Assembly (NCBI GenBank): GCA_049687015.1
Contig: JBAVIP010000076.1
Span: 1-58,790 of the forward strand
Direction: 5' to 3'
From: Methylotenera_A sp049687015
GTDB lineage: Bacteria > Pseudomonadota > Gammaproteobacteria > Burkholderiales > Methylophilaceae
DNA: 58,790 nt
The notes below the pieces were generated by a model. The model had not been told where the DNA came from and did not search any database. It was given only the letters and a program-made list of their open reading frames with translations. The position numbers and the translations under genes are program-made. Numbering within the stretch: the first letter of the stretch is position 1; each line of letters starts with the position of its first letter. Below are positions 26,345-34,128 of this stretch, piece after piece.

Positions 26345-26463
26345 AAACACATGCCCTGCAACCCGCATGGATACTGGCTTATAGGGCGAATTGGCTTGCT
26401 TGATATGCCGAAAGAAAGCTTAATTCACGGGGCACAATACGTACAGCTATTGCGCCCCGTGAA
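26341..26463 (+). repeat. Dispersed intergenic repeat, copy A
   Basis: Begins at the stop of the preceding small gene and shares long stretches with 34129-34254 (copy C) and a shorter core with 33415-33462 (copy B): for example CCCGCATGGATA and CCGAAAGAAAG. It ends in a strong hairpin, CACGGGGCACAATA (26426-26439) against TATTGCGCCCCGTG (26448-26461), with one mismatch. There is no coding potential. Bases 26464-26533 hold nothing else recognisable except a tail (26516-26537) also seen beyond copy B. Confidence 0.85.
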
Positions 26464-26533
26464 GACTGAGGTATTAGCAGCCCCAGCATCAAAATGATTG
26501 CTAAAAATTTTAGAGTTTTAGCATGATTAATGT

Positions 26534-27907
26534 CTATACAACATCGTAACTTGAATGCAGATGTGGCGTTTCTGGCTTGCCGCTGATTTGATACCAGTCT
26601 ACCTTACGCGTTACAACCATGGTGAGTGCCAGCAAGCCGAACACAAGCAGGGACCCCATCAACAAGGCATTATCTTCTGAAGCCAGGATGCCATACAAGG
26701 CGCCATACAGCGCGGTGAGCAGACTGGCGAATAGGAGCCCATGCGTTTTGCTTTTGAGAACATGTGTGAGGTAATAACCCAGCAAGCTCACGCAAGCCAA
26801 GCTCGCGGCAAGATAAGATAAACCAAAGCTGATGTGTTCAGAAAGCGAAATTAGCAATAGATAAAACAAGGCCATCGCCAATCCTACCAGCGTGTATTGT
26901 GCCGGGTGGATGCGCAGGCGTTTTAAAATCTCGAAAATAAAGAAGCCTGCGAACGTTAAGCCAATAAATAGCAAACCGTATTTGGTGGCGCGGTCGGCCT
27001 GGCTATACACATTAATCGGTTCTACAAATCCGACTGCAAGCGATTCCAGATTACTGTTTGCATTGCCGCTTTGCATCATGCTGGAGAATTGCGCCTGATT
27101 GCTGCTGGAAAGTGACGATACAGCCCAATTCGCGCTAAATCCGCCCGTGTTAATGGTTTGGGTAGCTGGGTCGGGCAAAAAGCTGCCATTAAAATGCGGG
27201 TGCTGCCAGCTCGATTGCAGCGCGATGCTGTTATTTTCTGCAATCGGCGTGAATCTGAAATTTTCCATGCCGCGCAGATTAAGCTTGAACTCAAACGGAA
27301 TCGTTTGTTCTGTAGAGATATCCAGCACGCCAATCGGCGCATGGATACCATTGCCAAGCGCCTTTACGCGGCTGCCCTGTGCAAACTTAAGCGTCTCATT
27401 GTTCCAGGTAAATACTGGCTTGCCATTAATACCGCGCGTGTCGCTAATGCCCAAACTCACGTAAGCAGGTAAAAAGGTGATTCTGCCGCCTTCATGCTGC
27501 GCACTCACGTTAAAATTGGCAGGCAAGCGGAATGTGCCTTTGATGTTGCCGCCCAGCTGGTACATCAAGGCTTTGTAGATGCCCAGTTTTTTGAATTCGT
27601 TGGTGAAGCCGCCATTCAATTCCAGATTCTCCGGCAGTACATAAGTGATGCGCGCATCACGCATGGTTTCGGTTTTTTTTATATTGTTATCTGTTGTGGT
27701 GACGGTGTAATCTTCCACATAAGGCACCATCAGCACCGGCCCAACAACGGTCTGCTCGCCCGCCGAGCTGCTTGCGATTTCGCGTTTAACATCGCTTTGC
27801 CTTGCCTGCCGTTCATAAATCAGCGAGTTGACGTAACTCACCGCCCAAGACATCAGTAACGTGAGTATAAAAATCCCCGCCACTTTGAAGATAAAAGTTC
27901 TATTCAT
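26534..27907 (-). CDS. creD: Inner-membrane protein CreD
   Basis: A 457-residue membrane protein: one N-terminal helix (about 8-27), a large periplasmic domain (about 30-310), then five or six helices in the last 150 residues. The GEQTVVGPVLMVPYVED segment and overall layout match CreD, the main effector of the CreBC regulon, whose expression alters envelope and beta-lactam phenotypes. Its promoter region contains a CreB box at 27977-27992. The gene lies downstream of creC in the same direction. Confidence 0.93.
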   Translation of the reverse strand: MNRTFIFKVAGIFILTLLMSWAVSYVNSLIYERQARQSDVKREIASSSAGEQTVVGPVLMVPYVEDYTVTTTDNNIKKTETMRDARITYVLPENLELNGGFTNEFKKLGIYKALMYQLGGNIKGTFRLPANFNVSAQHEGGRITFLPAYVSLGISDTRGINGKPVFTWNNETLKFAQGSRVKALGNGIHAPIGVLDISTEQTIPFEFKLNLRGMENFRFTPIAENNSIALQSSWQHPHFNGSFLPDPATQTINTGGFSANWAVSSLSSSNQAQFSSMMQSGNANSNLESLAVGFVEPINVYSQADRATKYGLLFIGLTFAGFFIFEILKRLRIHPAQYTLVGLAMALFYLLLISLSEHISFGLSYLAASLACVSLLGYYLTHVLKSKTHGLLFASLLTALYGALYGILASEDNALLMGSLLVFGLLALTMVVTRKVDWYQISGKPETPHLHSSYDVV

Positions 27908-27955
27908 GATTAACCCCTTAAAAAATCAATGGAGTTAGCAGAATAACGGGCTAAG

Positions 27956-27992
27956 GTGAAGTGTTGATGTAGTTGTGTGAAGTGGGTGTGAA
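27956..27992 (-). promoter_or_regulatory. CreB box (cre tag) upstream of creD
   Basis: On the minus strand TTCAC-N6-TTCAC occurs exactly at 27992-27977 (spacer ACCCAC), the consensus CreB recognition sequence. A third TTCAC at 27960-27956 lies about two helical turns further toward creD. The box is 70 bases before the creD ATG. Confidence 0.85.
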
Positions 27993-27994
27993 GT

Positions 27995-29425
27995 TTAAGT
28001 TTTATTTAGTGTTATTGTTGCGACCGCGCCGCCGCCAGCGCGATTGGATAGTGTAATGTTACCGCCGTGCAACTTCACCACTTCCTGCACAAAATTCAAG
28101 CCAAGCCCCGTGCTTTTTTGCCCGTTGGCGGGGCGTGGTAATGAGTAGAATTTGTCGAAAACTTTATCCAGCGCGTAGTCTGGGATGCCCGCGCCTTGGT
28201 CTTGGATGCGAATAATGGCATGGTTTTCTTTCAGGCTAATATTGATGTTGATTATTGAGTTTTCAGGGCTAAAGTCTAAAGCATTTTCCAGCACGTTATA
28301 AAGCGCCTGCCCCAATAAAAATGCTTCGGCTTGTATATGAACAGGAGCTTCTTCGTTGAGTAGGAATTGCACATGCTGTTGCTCGGCTTTTTCTGCCAAA
28401 TGAGCGATTTGTGTGCGTACCAAGCCTGCCAAATTGACATTGGTAAGGTGTTTGAGCTGCTGCTGGTGCTCCAGCGCTGCTAAGCCCAGCATGTTTTGAA
28501 TAATGGTTTGTACGCGGGTAGACTGCGTTTTGATCTGCGCCAGAAAGTGTGCCTGGTCTGCTGGCGGCATGTTGGGCGAAATAAGCTCCAGTGCGCCTTG
28601 TACGGCTGCCATCGGGCTTTTGAGCTCATGCGTCAGGTGCTGGATGGAATCCTGCACATACTGCTTGCCGTCAAGTTCATGCCGCATGGTTTGCATAGCG
28701 CTGGCGAGTTCGGCAAGCTCATCATTGCTTGAGGTGGGGTTGGCGGCTTTCTTGCCTTGGGATACTGCAATTGCGTAGTCGCGCAATCGATGAATGGCGC
28801 GCGTGAATCGCCAGGTAAACAGCGCACCAAGCGCGAGCGATAACACAAATAGCAGCGCCCCCCAGCGAATGATTTTATTCTGTGCGCGCTCTATAAACGG
28901 CAACAAAGTACGGTTGGGTTTGGCTACGGTAAGCGAGCCAATGATTTTATTGCCATCCTTGATGGGCGCCGCAATGTACATGATGGTGTCGCTGTGTTCA
29001 TCGCCCGCCGCCACAGGGCTGGAGCGCGCGCCGTATTTGCCTTGCAGCGTTAGGTAGACATCGTTCCATTTGCTGTAATCTTGCCCGAGCGCAATGTTGG
29101 CGGAATCGAAAATGACGATGCCATTGGCATCGGTAATATAAACGTGATAATCGGCAGTTTGCTTTTTTACACCCCAGATATTGGCTTTGGTTGCACGGGC
29201 CTGATATTGTGCTAGTCCAAGTGCAAAACTGCCGGTCTGGATGTTGCCTGCTATAACATCGTTGGTAGCCAGCTCGGCCAGCACATTGGCGGTATCCACC
29301 AGCGCGTCTTCCATTGCCTGCCGTACGCCGGGTTTCACTTCATCCATAAACACATAGAGCACAAACCAAGCGGCCAAGCCGACCAGCAAAAAATAACCTA
29401 GAAAAATTTTAAGACTGATTTTCAT
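27995..29425 (-). CDS. creC: Sensor histidine kinase CreC
   Basis: A 476-residue membrane kinase: helix about 8-27, periplasmic sensor (about 28-180), second helix about 186-206, HAMP region, dimerisation/phosphoacceptor box LTHELKSP with His266, then N, G1 (DQGAGIP) and G2 (GLGLNFV) ATP-binding boxes. It phosphorylates CreB; in E. coli the system responds to carbon state and penicillin-binding-protein inhibition. It follows creB by 15 bases, and its stop lies at the edge of the creD CreB box. Confidence 0.94.
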   Translation of the reverse strand: MKISLKIFLGYFLLVGLAAWFVLYVFMDEVKPGVRQAMEDALVDTANVLAELATNDVIAGNIQTGSFALGLAQYQARATKANIWGVKKQTADYHVYITDANGIVIFDSANIALGQDYSKWNDVYLTLQGKYGARSSPVAAGDEHSDTIMYIAAPIKDGNKIIGSLTVAKPNRTLLPFIERAQNKIIRWGALLFVLSLALGALFTWRFTRAIHRLRDYAIAVSQGKKAANPTSSNDELAELASAMQTMRHELDGKQYVQDSIQHLTHELKSPMAAVQGALELISPNMPPADQAHFLAQIKTQSTRVQTIIQNMLGLAALEHQQQLKHLTNVNLAGLVRTQIAHLAEKAEQQHVQFLLNEEAPVHIQAEAFLLGQALYNVLENALDFSPENSIININISLKENHAIIRIQDQGAGIPDYALDKVFDKFYSLPRPANGQKSTGLGLNFVQEVVKLHGGNITLSNRAGGGAVATITLNKT

Positions 29426-29440
29426 TGCTAATTATCATGA

Positions 29441-30121
29441 TTAGCCTTGCAGGCTATAACCCATGCCGCGATGCGTGATAATAGCCTCGTTTGCAGCGTC
29501 AATTTGCCGTAATTTAGCACGCAAAGTTTTAATATGAGCATCCACTGTGCGCTCAAGTGTGTTTTCGGCCTGCGCCCACACAATATCCATGAGCTGATCG
29601 CGCGAAAACACGCGCTTAGGTTGCAAAACTAATGTTTTGAGCAACAAATATTCATAGCGAGTAAGGTTTAATGGTTGCCCGCGATATTGAATGCGGCAGG
29701 CCGACTCATCTAGTAGGAAAGTAGTGGCTTGCGAGTTTTTATCATGGTTTGAATTACGTGAAGCGCGACGCAAAATCGCATGGATTCGCGCCACCACTTC
29801 GCGCGGGCTAAAGGGCTTGGTGACGTAATCATCCGCACCAATTTCCAAACCTATGATGCGGTCAATCTCGTGATTGCGCGCGGTTAAGAAGAGAATAGGC
29901 ACATCAGACTTGGCGCGGATTTGTTTGCATACATCAAAGCCTGTCATATCTGGCAAGCCGACATCTAGTACCACAAAATCAAAAGTATTTTGGTTAATTT
30001 CGGCAACCGCTTCGTGTCCAAATAGCTTGTGAGTAGTGCCAATGCCCGCCTCTTTGCAAGCATAGATAAGCGTTTCCGCGATGGCAGGTTCATCTTCAAC
30101 AATCAGGATATGCGGCGGCAT
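29441..30121 (-). CDS. creB: Response regulator CreB
   Basis: A 226-residue OmpR-family regulator. The receiver has the acidic pocket VEDEP, phosphoacceptor Asp53 in VVLDVGLPDM, Thr in LFLTARN and Lys in VTKPFSPRE. The C-terminal winged helix includes RYEYLLLKTLVLQPKRVFSR and ends HRGMGYSLQG. The TTCAC-N6-TTCAC box before creD is its expected target. Confidence 0.94.
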   Translation of the reverse strand: MPPHILIVEDEPAIAETLIYACKEAGIGTTHKLFGHEAVAEINQNTFDFVVLDVGLPDMTGFDVCKQIRAKSDVPILFLTARNHEIDRIIGLEIGADDYVTKPFSPREVVARIHAILRRASRNSNHDKNSQATTFLLDESACRIQYRGQPLNLTRYEYLLLKTLVLQPKRVFSRDQLMDIVWAQAENTLERTVDAHIKTLRAKLRQIDAANEAIITHRGMGYSLQG

Positions 30122-30184
30122 GCCGCTATTTTAGATGAGAATTTAGCTAAGTAATAGCGAAAGGTTTAATGTTGCGCATTGGGT

Positions 30185-31849
30185 TTAAACAAAATCTTGT
30201 TGATGCTCAGTCTGTGCTATTTTTGCACCGCTATCATTTAAAAAAGTGGCAACTCTTTGGTTGAGTTGATCTTTTAAATCACCATCCGGTAGCGCTTGGG
30301 CAAGTTGCACAAGCTCACCAAGTTTTTTTGGATCCACATCGTAATTACCTGTTTTGCTTTGTGGTTTAAGCATGTCAGTCGCAAATTCACGACGTAAATC
30401 AACCCCGTTTTCGCTCTCATTTAGACGCCAAAGATGCTGTGCTGTTTTTTGTTCCAATTTTTGCGGTGTAAGTGCGCTAAGTTCACCTTTTTCTCTTAGC
30501 ATTTCTTCAACCACTTCAAATGCTATTGCTGTTTTAAATGCCTTAGGATTTTTTTCACGTAATTCACGCTCAGCTTCTATTTGAATTGCGGTATATTTCG
30601 GGTCATTCTCTAAGGTTACAGCGGCGGTATTGTCTTTATTTGGTTGGCTCATAGCAAACTCAGATGAGTTACCAAAATCAATTTCACTATTGCCCAATGC
30701 CAATACCCAATTACCATTTTTATTTTGTTTGATGACAGGAGTGCCACCACTTTGTTGTTGCCAAGTGCCATTGATAAACTGATTTAGATTTTTACCATCT
30801 TGATCTGCGACAAACATATCGCCATTTTTATCAATACCGATGATTTTTTGTGTACCATCTCGCGCGCTGGTTGGTACAGCCATTAGCATGGGCTTGCCTT
30901 GCTCTAAATTGCCCACAAAAGCTTTGCCTTTGTCTGGATCTCTAAACATTCTATTGAGCACCTGAAAGCGCAAATCATCTTTATAGTCTGGTTCTGGCAG
31001 GGTGGAAAGATTGGTTGTTTTATGAGCAATTAACCATGCGTTTAGTACTGTGTTTGAGTTACTTATTTTATTGTACAGTTCAGCGCCGTCCTTCGTATGT
31101 GTAAACCCTGATTGTATGTAGGAGGCATAATTGGGAGAATTAATTTCTTTTTCAATGTCTGCAAAAGTGGAAAACTTACCATTCTCCATCATTTTAAGTA
31201 GGCTTGCTGCTTTACCTTCAGCTTGGTTATGTAGTTTCATAGATGTAGAAAGCACGGATACTTTTTCTAAGTCATCAGTAAGGGATTTAAAAAAAGTTGT
31301 GTCCATAACTTTTTTTGCGTAAGGTAACAATTTGTCATTAATCTGTTTTTGGTCTAAATCCCAAACCGCTTGGCGACCTTGATCGGATGCTAAAAAATCA
31401 CTAAATTTAGCTTTGTCCGAAGCTGGGATTGGCAATTGCTTCATGTCAATCCTGTTTTCATCTAAAGGTCGGCCTTGCATTTTAAGTAGTGCTCGTAAAT
31501 CCGTATTGGGATCAATTAACTTATTAGGGTCGTTTCCCGCCCAGTTTTCGTATTGAAGTACTAAATCATTTACAAGATGTGCGCGTTGGCCAAAATCCGA
31601 TTGCAGAGATCCCAAAGAGTAACCGCTGTTACCTATTGGTTTCCAATCCCCAATAGCATGCTGGTATGGTTTCCCAAAGTGTTTATGACCAGGATCATTG
31701 AGATTACTTTGGTTGACTTTGGTCCAAGCGATTGCCAGGTTGTAGCTAGAGGAGTTTCTTACTTCTGAGGCATAGCCAACATTCAATAGGGCTATGTTTT
31801 GAAGTTCTGCATCCGTGTAAGGATAGTTTGGAGCTGTTCCCTTTGCCAT
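30185..31849 (-). CDS. Putative exported peptidoglycan-hydrolase toxin (T4SS/T6SS-effector-like)
   Basis: A 554-residue protein without signal peptide or membrane helix. The first 110 residues (YPYTDAELQNIALLNVGYAS, E29, then NSGYSLGSLQSDFGQRAHLV and a Trp-Ala motif) resemble the lysozyme-like domain of effectors secreted by bacterial-killing type IV systems. That resemblance is from memory of the family, not a search. Middle and C-terminal parts are polar and helical (YTAIQIEAERELREKNPKAF), with a Gln/Asp-rich end. I do not see a definite XVIPCD secretion signal. The gene directly upstream (14-base gap) encodes a lipoprotein, the usual form of immunity protein for periplasm-acting effectors. 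No secretion apparatus is in the window. The call is inference; the gene itself is secure (AGGA ribosome-binding site). Confidence 0.6.
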   Translation of the reverse strand: MAKGTAPNYPYTDAELQNIALLNVGYASEVRNSSSYNLAIAWTKVNQSNLNDPGHKHFGKPYQHAIGDWKPIGNSGYSLGSLQSDFGQRAHLVNDLVLQYENWAGNDPNKLIDPNTDLRALLKMQGRPLDENRIDMKQLPIPASDKAKFSDFLASDQGRQAVWDLDQKQINDKLLPYAKKVMDTTFFKSLTDDLEKVSVLSTSMKLHNQAEGKAASLLKMMENGKFSTFADIEKEINSPNYASYIQSGFTHTKDGAELYNKISNSNTVLNAWLIAHKTTNLSTLPEPDYKDDLRFQVLNRMFRDPDKGKAFVGNLEQGKPMLMAVPTSARDGTQKIIGIDKNGDMFVADQDGKNLNQFINGTWQQQSGGTPVIKQNKNGNWVLALGNSEIDFGNSSEFAMSQPNKDNTAAVTLENDPKYTAIQIEAERELREKNPKAFKTAIAFEVVEEMLREKGELSALTPQKLEQKTAQHLWRLNESENGVDLRREFATDMLKPQSKTGNYDVDPKKLGELVQLAQALPDGDLKDQLNQRVATFLNDSGAKIAQTEHQQDFV

Positions 31850-31863
31850 GATAGTTTTCCTGT

Positions 31864-32523
31864 CTAATTATCTTTGCCATTGAGGCAGTTTTTTAGCCAT
31901 TCCTGCTCAGCTTTGTATCGGGTATCGTCTGTTTTTGAGTTGATATTTACAGTTGCTGGATATTCTAGATTGGGGTCCTCACTGGATTCGTTATCTTTTA
32001 GAAAACGGATGGTTTTTGTGGCGTCTACATTTGTACAGCTATTCAGTACATCTTTAGAATAGTACAACGCATTGCTACATAGCCAAAAGACCTTTGATAC
32101 AGAGGTCCATTTTTCATCTATTCCAACTTCTTTAGTAAGCTTAGAAAGTGATGATTCTGGACAAGGGGTTTTTGTTGGGCTCGCATCACCACAGATTTTA
32201 TTAATTGTAAGTTTGTTCCCAGTGATTTCACCAACAAAGCGACCATCTTTTACTTCTGTTGGATTGGCCCAGCCAGCGGATTGAGGGGCTTCATCATCGG
32301 CACTGGGTGGGGCATCTTTATGGTATGTAAGGCTCCAACCGCAGGCTCTGCTATCTTTTTGGTGAATAGAATATACAGCAAACAATTGACCTTTCGCATC
32401 GCTGAGAGTTGATTTCCACTTGCCCTCAAATTTGGTTGCGGATGCAATTGGTTGACCAGCACAAGCCGAAAGTATGAAAGTTAACGAGGTGGCGACAACT
32501 AAAGTGTTATTTTTAAAATTCAT
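31864..32523 (-). CDS. Lipoprotein, candidate immunity protein
   Basis: A 219-residue lipoprotein: signal 1-20 with lipobox LSAC (Cys21), then a Cys-rich beta domain (Cys near 60, 110, 120, 149, 162 and 215) containing FEGKWKSTLSDAKGQLFAVY, which looks like a small-molecule/lipocalin-like or protease-inhibitor-like barrel. No named family recognised. It is first in a two-gene unit with the hydrolase-like gene, 14 bases apart, so a protective partner role is likely. AGGGG stands before the ATG and a TATAAT -10 match lies at 32583-32588 on the same strand. Confidence 0.65.
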   Translation of the reverse strand: MNFKNNTLVVATSLTFILSACAGQPIASATKFEGKWKSTLSDAKGQLFAVYSIHQKDSRACGWSLTYHKDAPPSADDEAPQSAGWANPTEVKDGRFVGEITGNKLTINKICGDASPTKTPCPESSLSKLTKEVGIDEKWTSVSKVFWLCSNALYYSKDVLNSCTNVDATKTIRFLKDNESSEDPNLEYPATVNINSKTDDTRYKAEQEWLKNCLNGKDN

Positions 32524-32931
32524 GTTTACCCCTTTAAGCGCAAATTGGTAAATAACAATAACAGATGCAATTTTTTTTGCAAATTATATCGTTATAGAAC
32601 GTGCTTGCTTATGTAATATAGGTTATTACGCTTTCTTAATATCAATGATGAATAGATGATGAGATATGTTCAGAAAACATTATGCCAATATTAATTTTTT
32701 ATATAAATCAATAAGTTAACAATAAATCTGCTAAGAAATAGGAAATGGGGAGGGTGATTTTGTAGTCAATTAACTACACATTTCTTGGGTAATTTTAACC
32801 TGTTGAATTTAAATGATTTTTTGTGGCCATTTGACTACAAAAGCTAAAAATACCTAAAATTAGTAGTGAAAGTGAGGAAAATAATAAAAGCCCGCATCTG
32901 CGGGCTTTTATTCAGCTAAAAACGCGTTAAA
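32524..32931. other. AT-rich intergenic region upstream of the effector-like unit
   Basis: No gene is seen here. Contents: a TATAAT -10 candidate for the lipoprotein gene (32583-32588, minus), a palindrome TGTAGT-CAATTA-ACTACA (32761-32778), a second TTGACTACA at 32831-32839 that is an inverted copy of TGTAGTCAA (32761-32769), and the terminator at 32886-32909. It is markedly A/T-richer than surrounding genes. Confidence 0.6.
32886..32909 (-). terminator. Terminator after small secreted protein copy 1
   Basis: AAAAGCCCGCA (32886-32896) pairs with TGCGGGCTTTT (32899-32909). Symmetric A and T flanks suggest it works in both directions; it lies 23 bases past the stop of the gene at 32932. Confidence 0.88.
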
Positions 32932-33285
32932 TTAACTGGCGTTTGATAGTGTAGCGTATTTTAATTCGCCGTCAATCACCACAAAGTTTGCGTCTTGCAC
33001 GGTGTTTTCCTTTTGTACCGCACCATGATAGACCCAAACTGAGCCTACTCTAGCGCCTGAAGTATTCTTTAATGGTTGAATTTCATCAGGCATACCAAAG
33101 TTGTAGCCCAGATGATCCATATTGGTTTTTGCCAGCACTTCGTAAAATTTGGCGGATGAAACAGCGATGCCATTGCGATTTTTACCGTGATGGAATCCTT
33201 CTGCATTTGCCTGCATGCTTGATACAGCCAAGCCGCCTACGAGTAAGCTATTGATGAAAATGTTTTTGATGAACTTTTGATTCAT
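32932..33285 (-). CDS. Small secreted protein, tandem copy 1
   Basis: A 117-residue protein with a signal peptide (about 1-28, ANA) and an 89-residue mature domain, including FYEVLAKTNMDHLGYNFGMP, then GARVGSVWVYHGAVQKENTV and a final FVVIDGELKYATL. The helix then G-x-P then W-V-Y then VIDG-x-L layout is reminiscent of BamE/OmlA-like folds (inference). About 85% of residues match the next copy. ATG with AGGAG about 8 bases before it. Function unknown. Confidence 0.75.
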   Translation of the reverse strand: MNQKFIKNIFINSLLVGGLAVSSMQANAEGFHHGKNRNGIAVSSAKFYEVLAKTNMDHLGYNFGMPDEIQPLKNTSGARVGSVWVYHGAVQKENTVQDANFVVIDGELKYATLSNAS

Positions 33286-33328
33286 GATTTTATTCTCCTT
33301 TTGAAAGAGCCTTTATTCTAATAAAGGG

Positions 33329-33376
33329 ATGTTACGGTTTGATGGCAGGGAGGTAACTGGAATGTAAGTATTGGTG
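33329..33376 (-). promoter_or_regulatory. Conserved upstream block of copy 1
   Basis: About 48 bases nearly identical to 33970-34016 before copy 2. On the minus strand it contains TTACA-N6-TTACC (33367-33352), a direct repeat with 11-base period like those bound by OmpR-family regulators. A shared GTAAC lies nearer the gene. Confidence 0.6.
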
Positions 33377-33414
33377 CGCGGATGTAAACAAGTGCTTTTA
33401 ATGTGAGAATTATG

Positions 33415-33462
33415 ATTAAAAACATATGCCCTGTAACCCGCATGGATATTGCCTATCAGAGC
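33415..33462 (+). repeat. Dispersed intergenic repeat, copy B (shortened)
   Basis: Shares ATTAAAAACATATGCC and CCCGCATGGATATTG with copy A, then diverges; bases 33478-33500 again match the tail beyond copy A (26516-26537). It therefore looks like copy A with its hairpin portion deleted. Confidence 0.75.
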
Positions 33463-33502
33463 ACCTAATTTACACATGTTTTTGCATGGTTAATGTATGC
33501 GC

Positions 33503-33534
33503 ACAAACAAAAACAGCCCACAATTGCGGGCTGT
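33503..33534 (-). terminator. Terminator after small secreted protein copy 2
   Basis: On the minus strand ACAGCCC (33534-33528) pairs with GGGCTGT (33519-33513), followed by TTTTTGTTTG. It lies 37 bases past the stop of the gene at 33571. Confidence 0.85.
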
Positions 33535-33570
33535 CTGCTGGGGGTTAAAATAACCCGATTAAGCTAGTGA

Positions 33571-33924
33571 TTATGATGCATCAGATAAAGTAGCGTATTG
33601 CAATTCGCCATCGATGATGACAAAGTTCGCATCCCGCACGCCATTTTCTTTCTGTACCGCATCATGATAGACCCAAACTGAGCCTACTCTAGCACCTGAA
33701 GTATCCTTCAGTGTTTGAATTTCATCAGGCTTACCAAAGTTGTAGCCCAGATGATCCATTTTTGTTTTGGCCAGCATTTCATAAAACTTGGTTGATGAAA
33801 TGGTCTTGCCATTGTTGTTGATACCTTTATGAAACCCTTCGGCATTGGCCTGCATGCTTGATACAGCTAGGCCGCCAACGAGTAAGCCATTGATAAAAAC
33901 GTTTTTGATGAACTTTTGATTCAA
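33571..33924 (-). CDS. Small secreted protein, tandem copy 2
   Basis: Paralogue of the gene at 32932, same length (117 residues), same signal peptide and mature layout (GFHKGINNNGKTISSTKFYE; GKPDEIQTLKDTSGARVGSV; FVIIDGELQYATL). At the position where copy 1 has ATG this copy has TTG, with AGGAG about 10 bases before it, so it is probably translated less. The duplication includes the upstream 48-base block. Confidence 0.75.
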   Translation of the reverse strand: MNQKFIKNVFINGLLVGGLAVSSMQANAEGFHKGINNNGKTISSTKFYEMLAKTKMDHLGYNFGKPDEIQTLKDTSGARVGSVWVYHDAVQKENGVRDANFVIIDGELQYATLSDAS

Positions 33925-33969
33925 AATTGTAAATCTCCTTTTGTAAAGAGATTGTATTGTAGTTGATAC

Positions 33970-34016
33970 ATGTTACGGTTTGATGGCACAGATGTAACTG
34001 GAATGTAAGTATTGGC
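33970..34016 (-). promoter_or_regulatory. Conserved upstream block of copy 2
   Basis: Counterpart of 33329-33376. On the minus strand it contains an exact TTACA-N6-TTACA (34008-33993, spacer TTCCAG). Conservation between the two copies while flanks differ argues for a regulatory role. Confidence 0.6.
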
Positions 34017-34031
34017 GCGGGGCGCAGCCAA

Positions 34032-34126
34032 TATTGGTATTAGAACACATGGTAAAAACTATGAACATTTTAGCGATGTGCTGAAGCATTAATCGCAATT
34101 CCAAATAGCTTAAATTAGTACGTTTA
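34032..34126 (+). pseudogene. Decayed 3' fragment of a paralogue of the small gene at 26081
   Basis: Aligns with 26240-26344: shared TATTGGTAT, CATGGTAAAAA, ATTTTAG-GATG and AAATAGCTTAAAT, with small deletions and stops that break the frame. It directly precedes repeat copy C exactly as the intact gene precedes copy A, so gene end and repeat were duplicated together. Confidence 0.8.
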
Positions 34127-34128
34127 AG

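Noticed and set aside
30185..31849. Phage endolysin from a prophage
   Set aside because: No other phage gene is nearby and the protein is much longer than an endolysin, with an adjacent lipoprotein gene.
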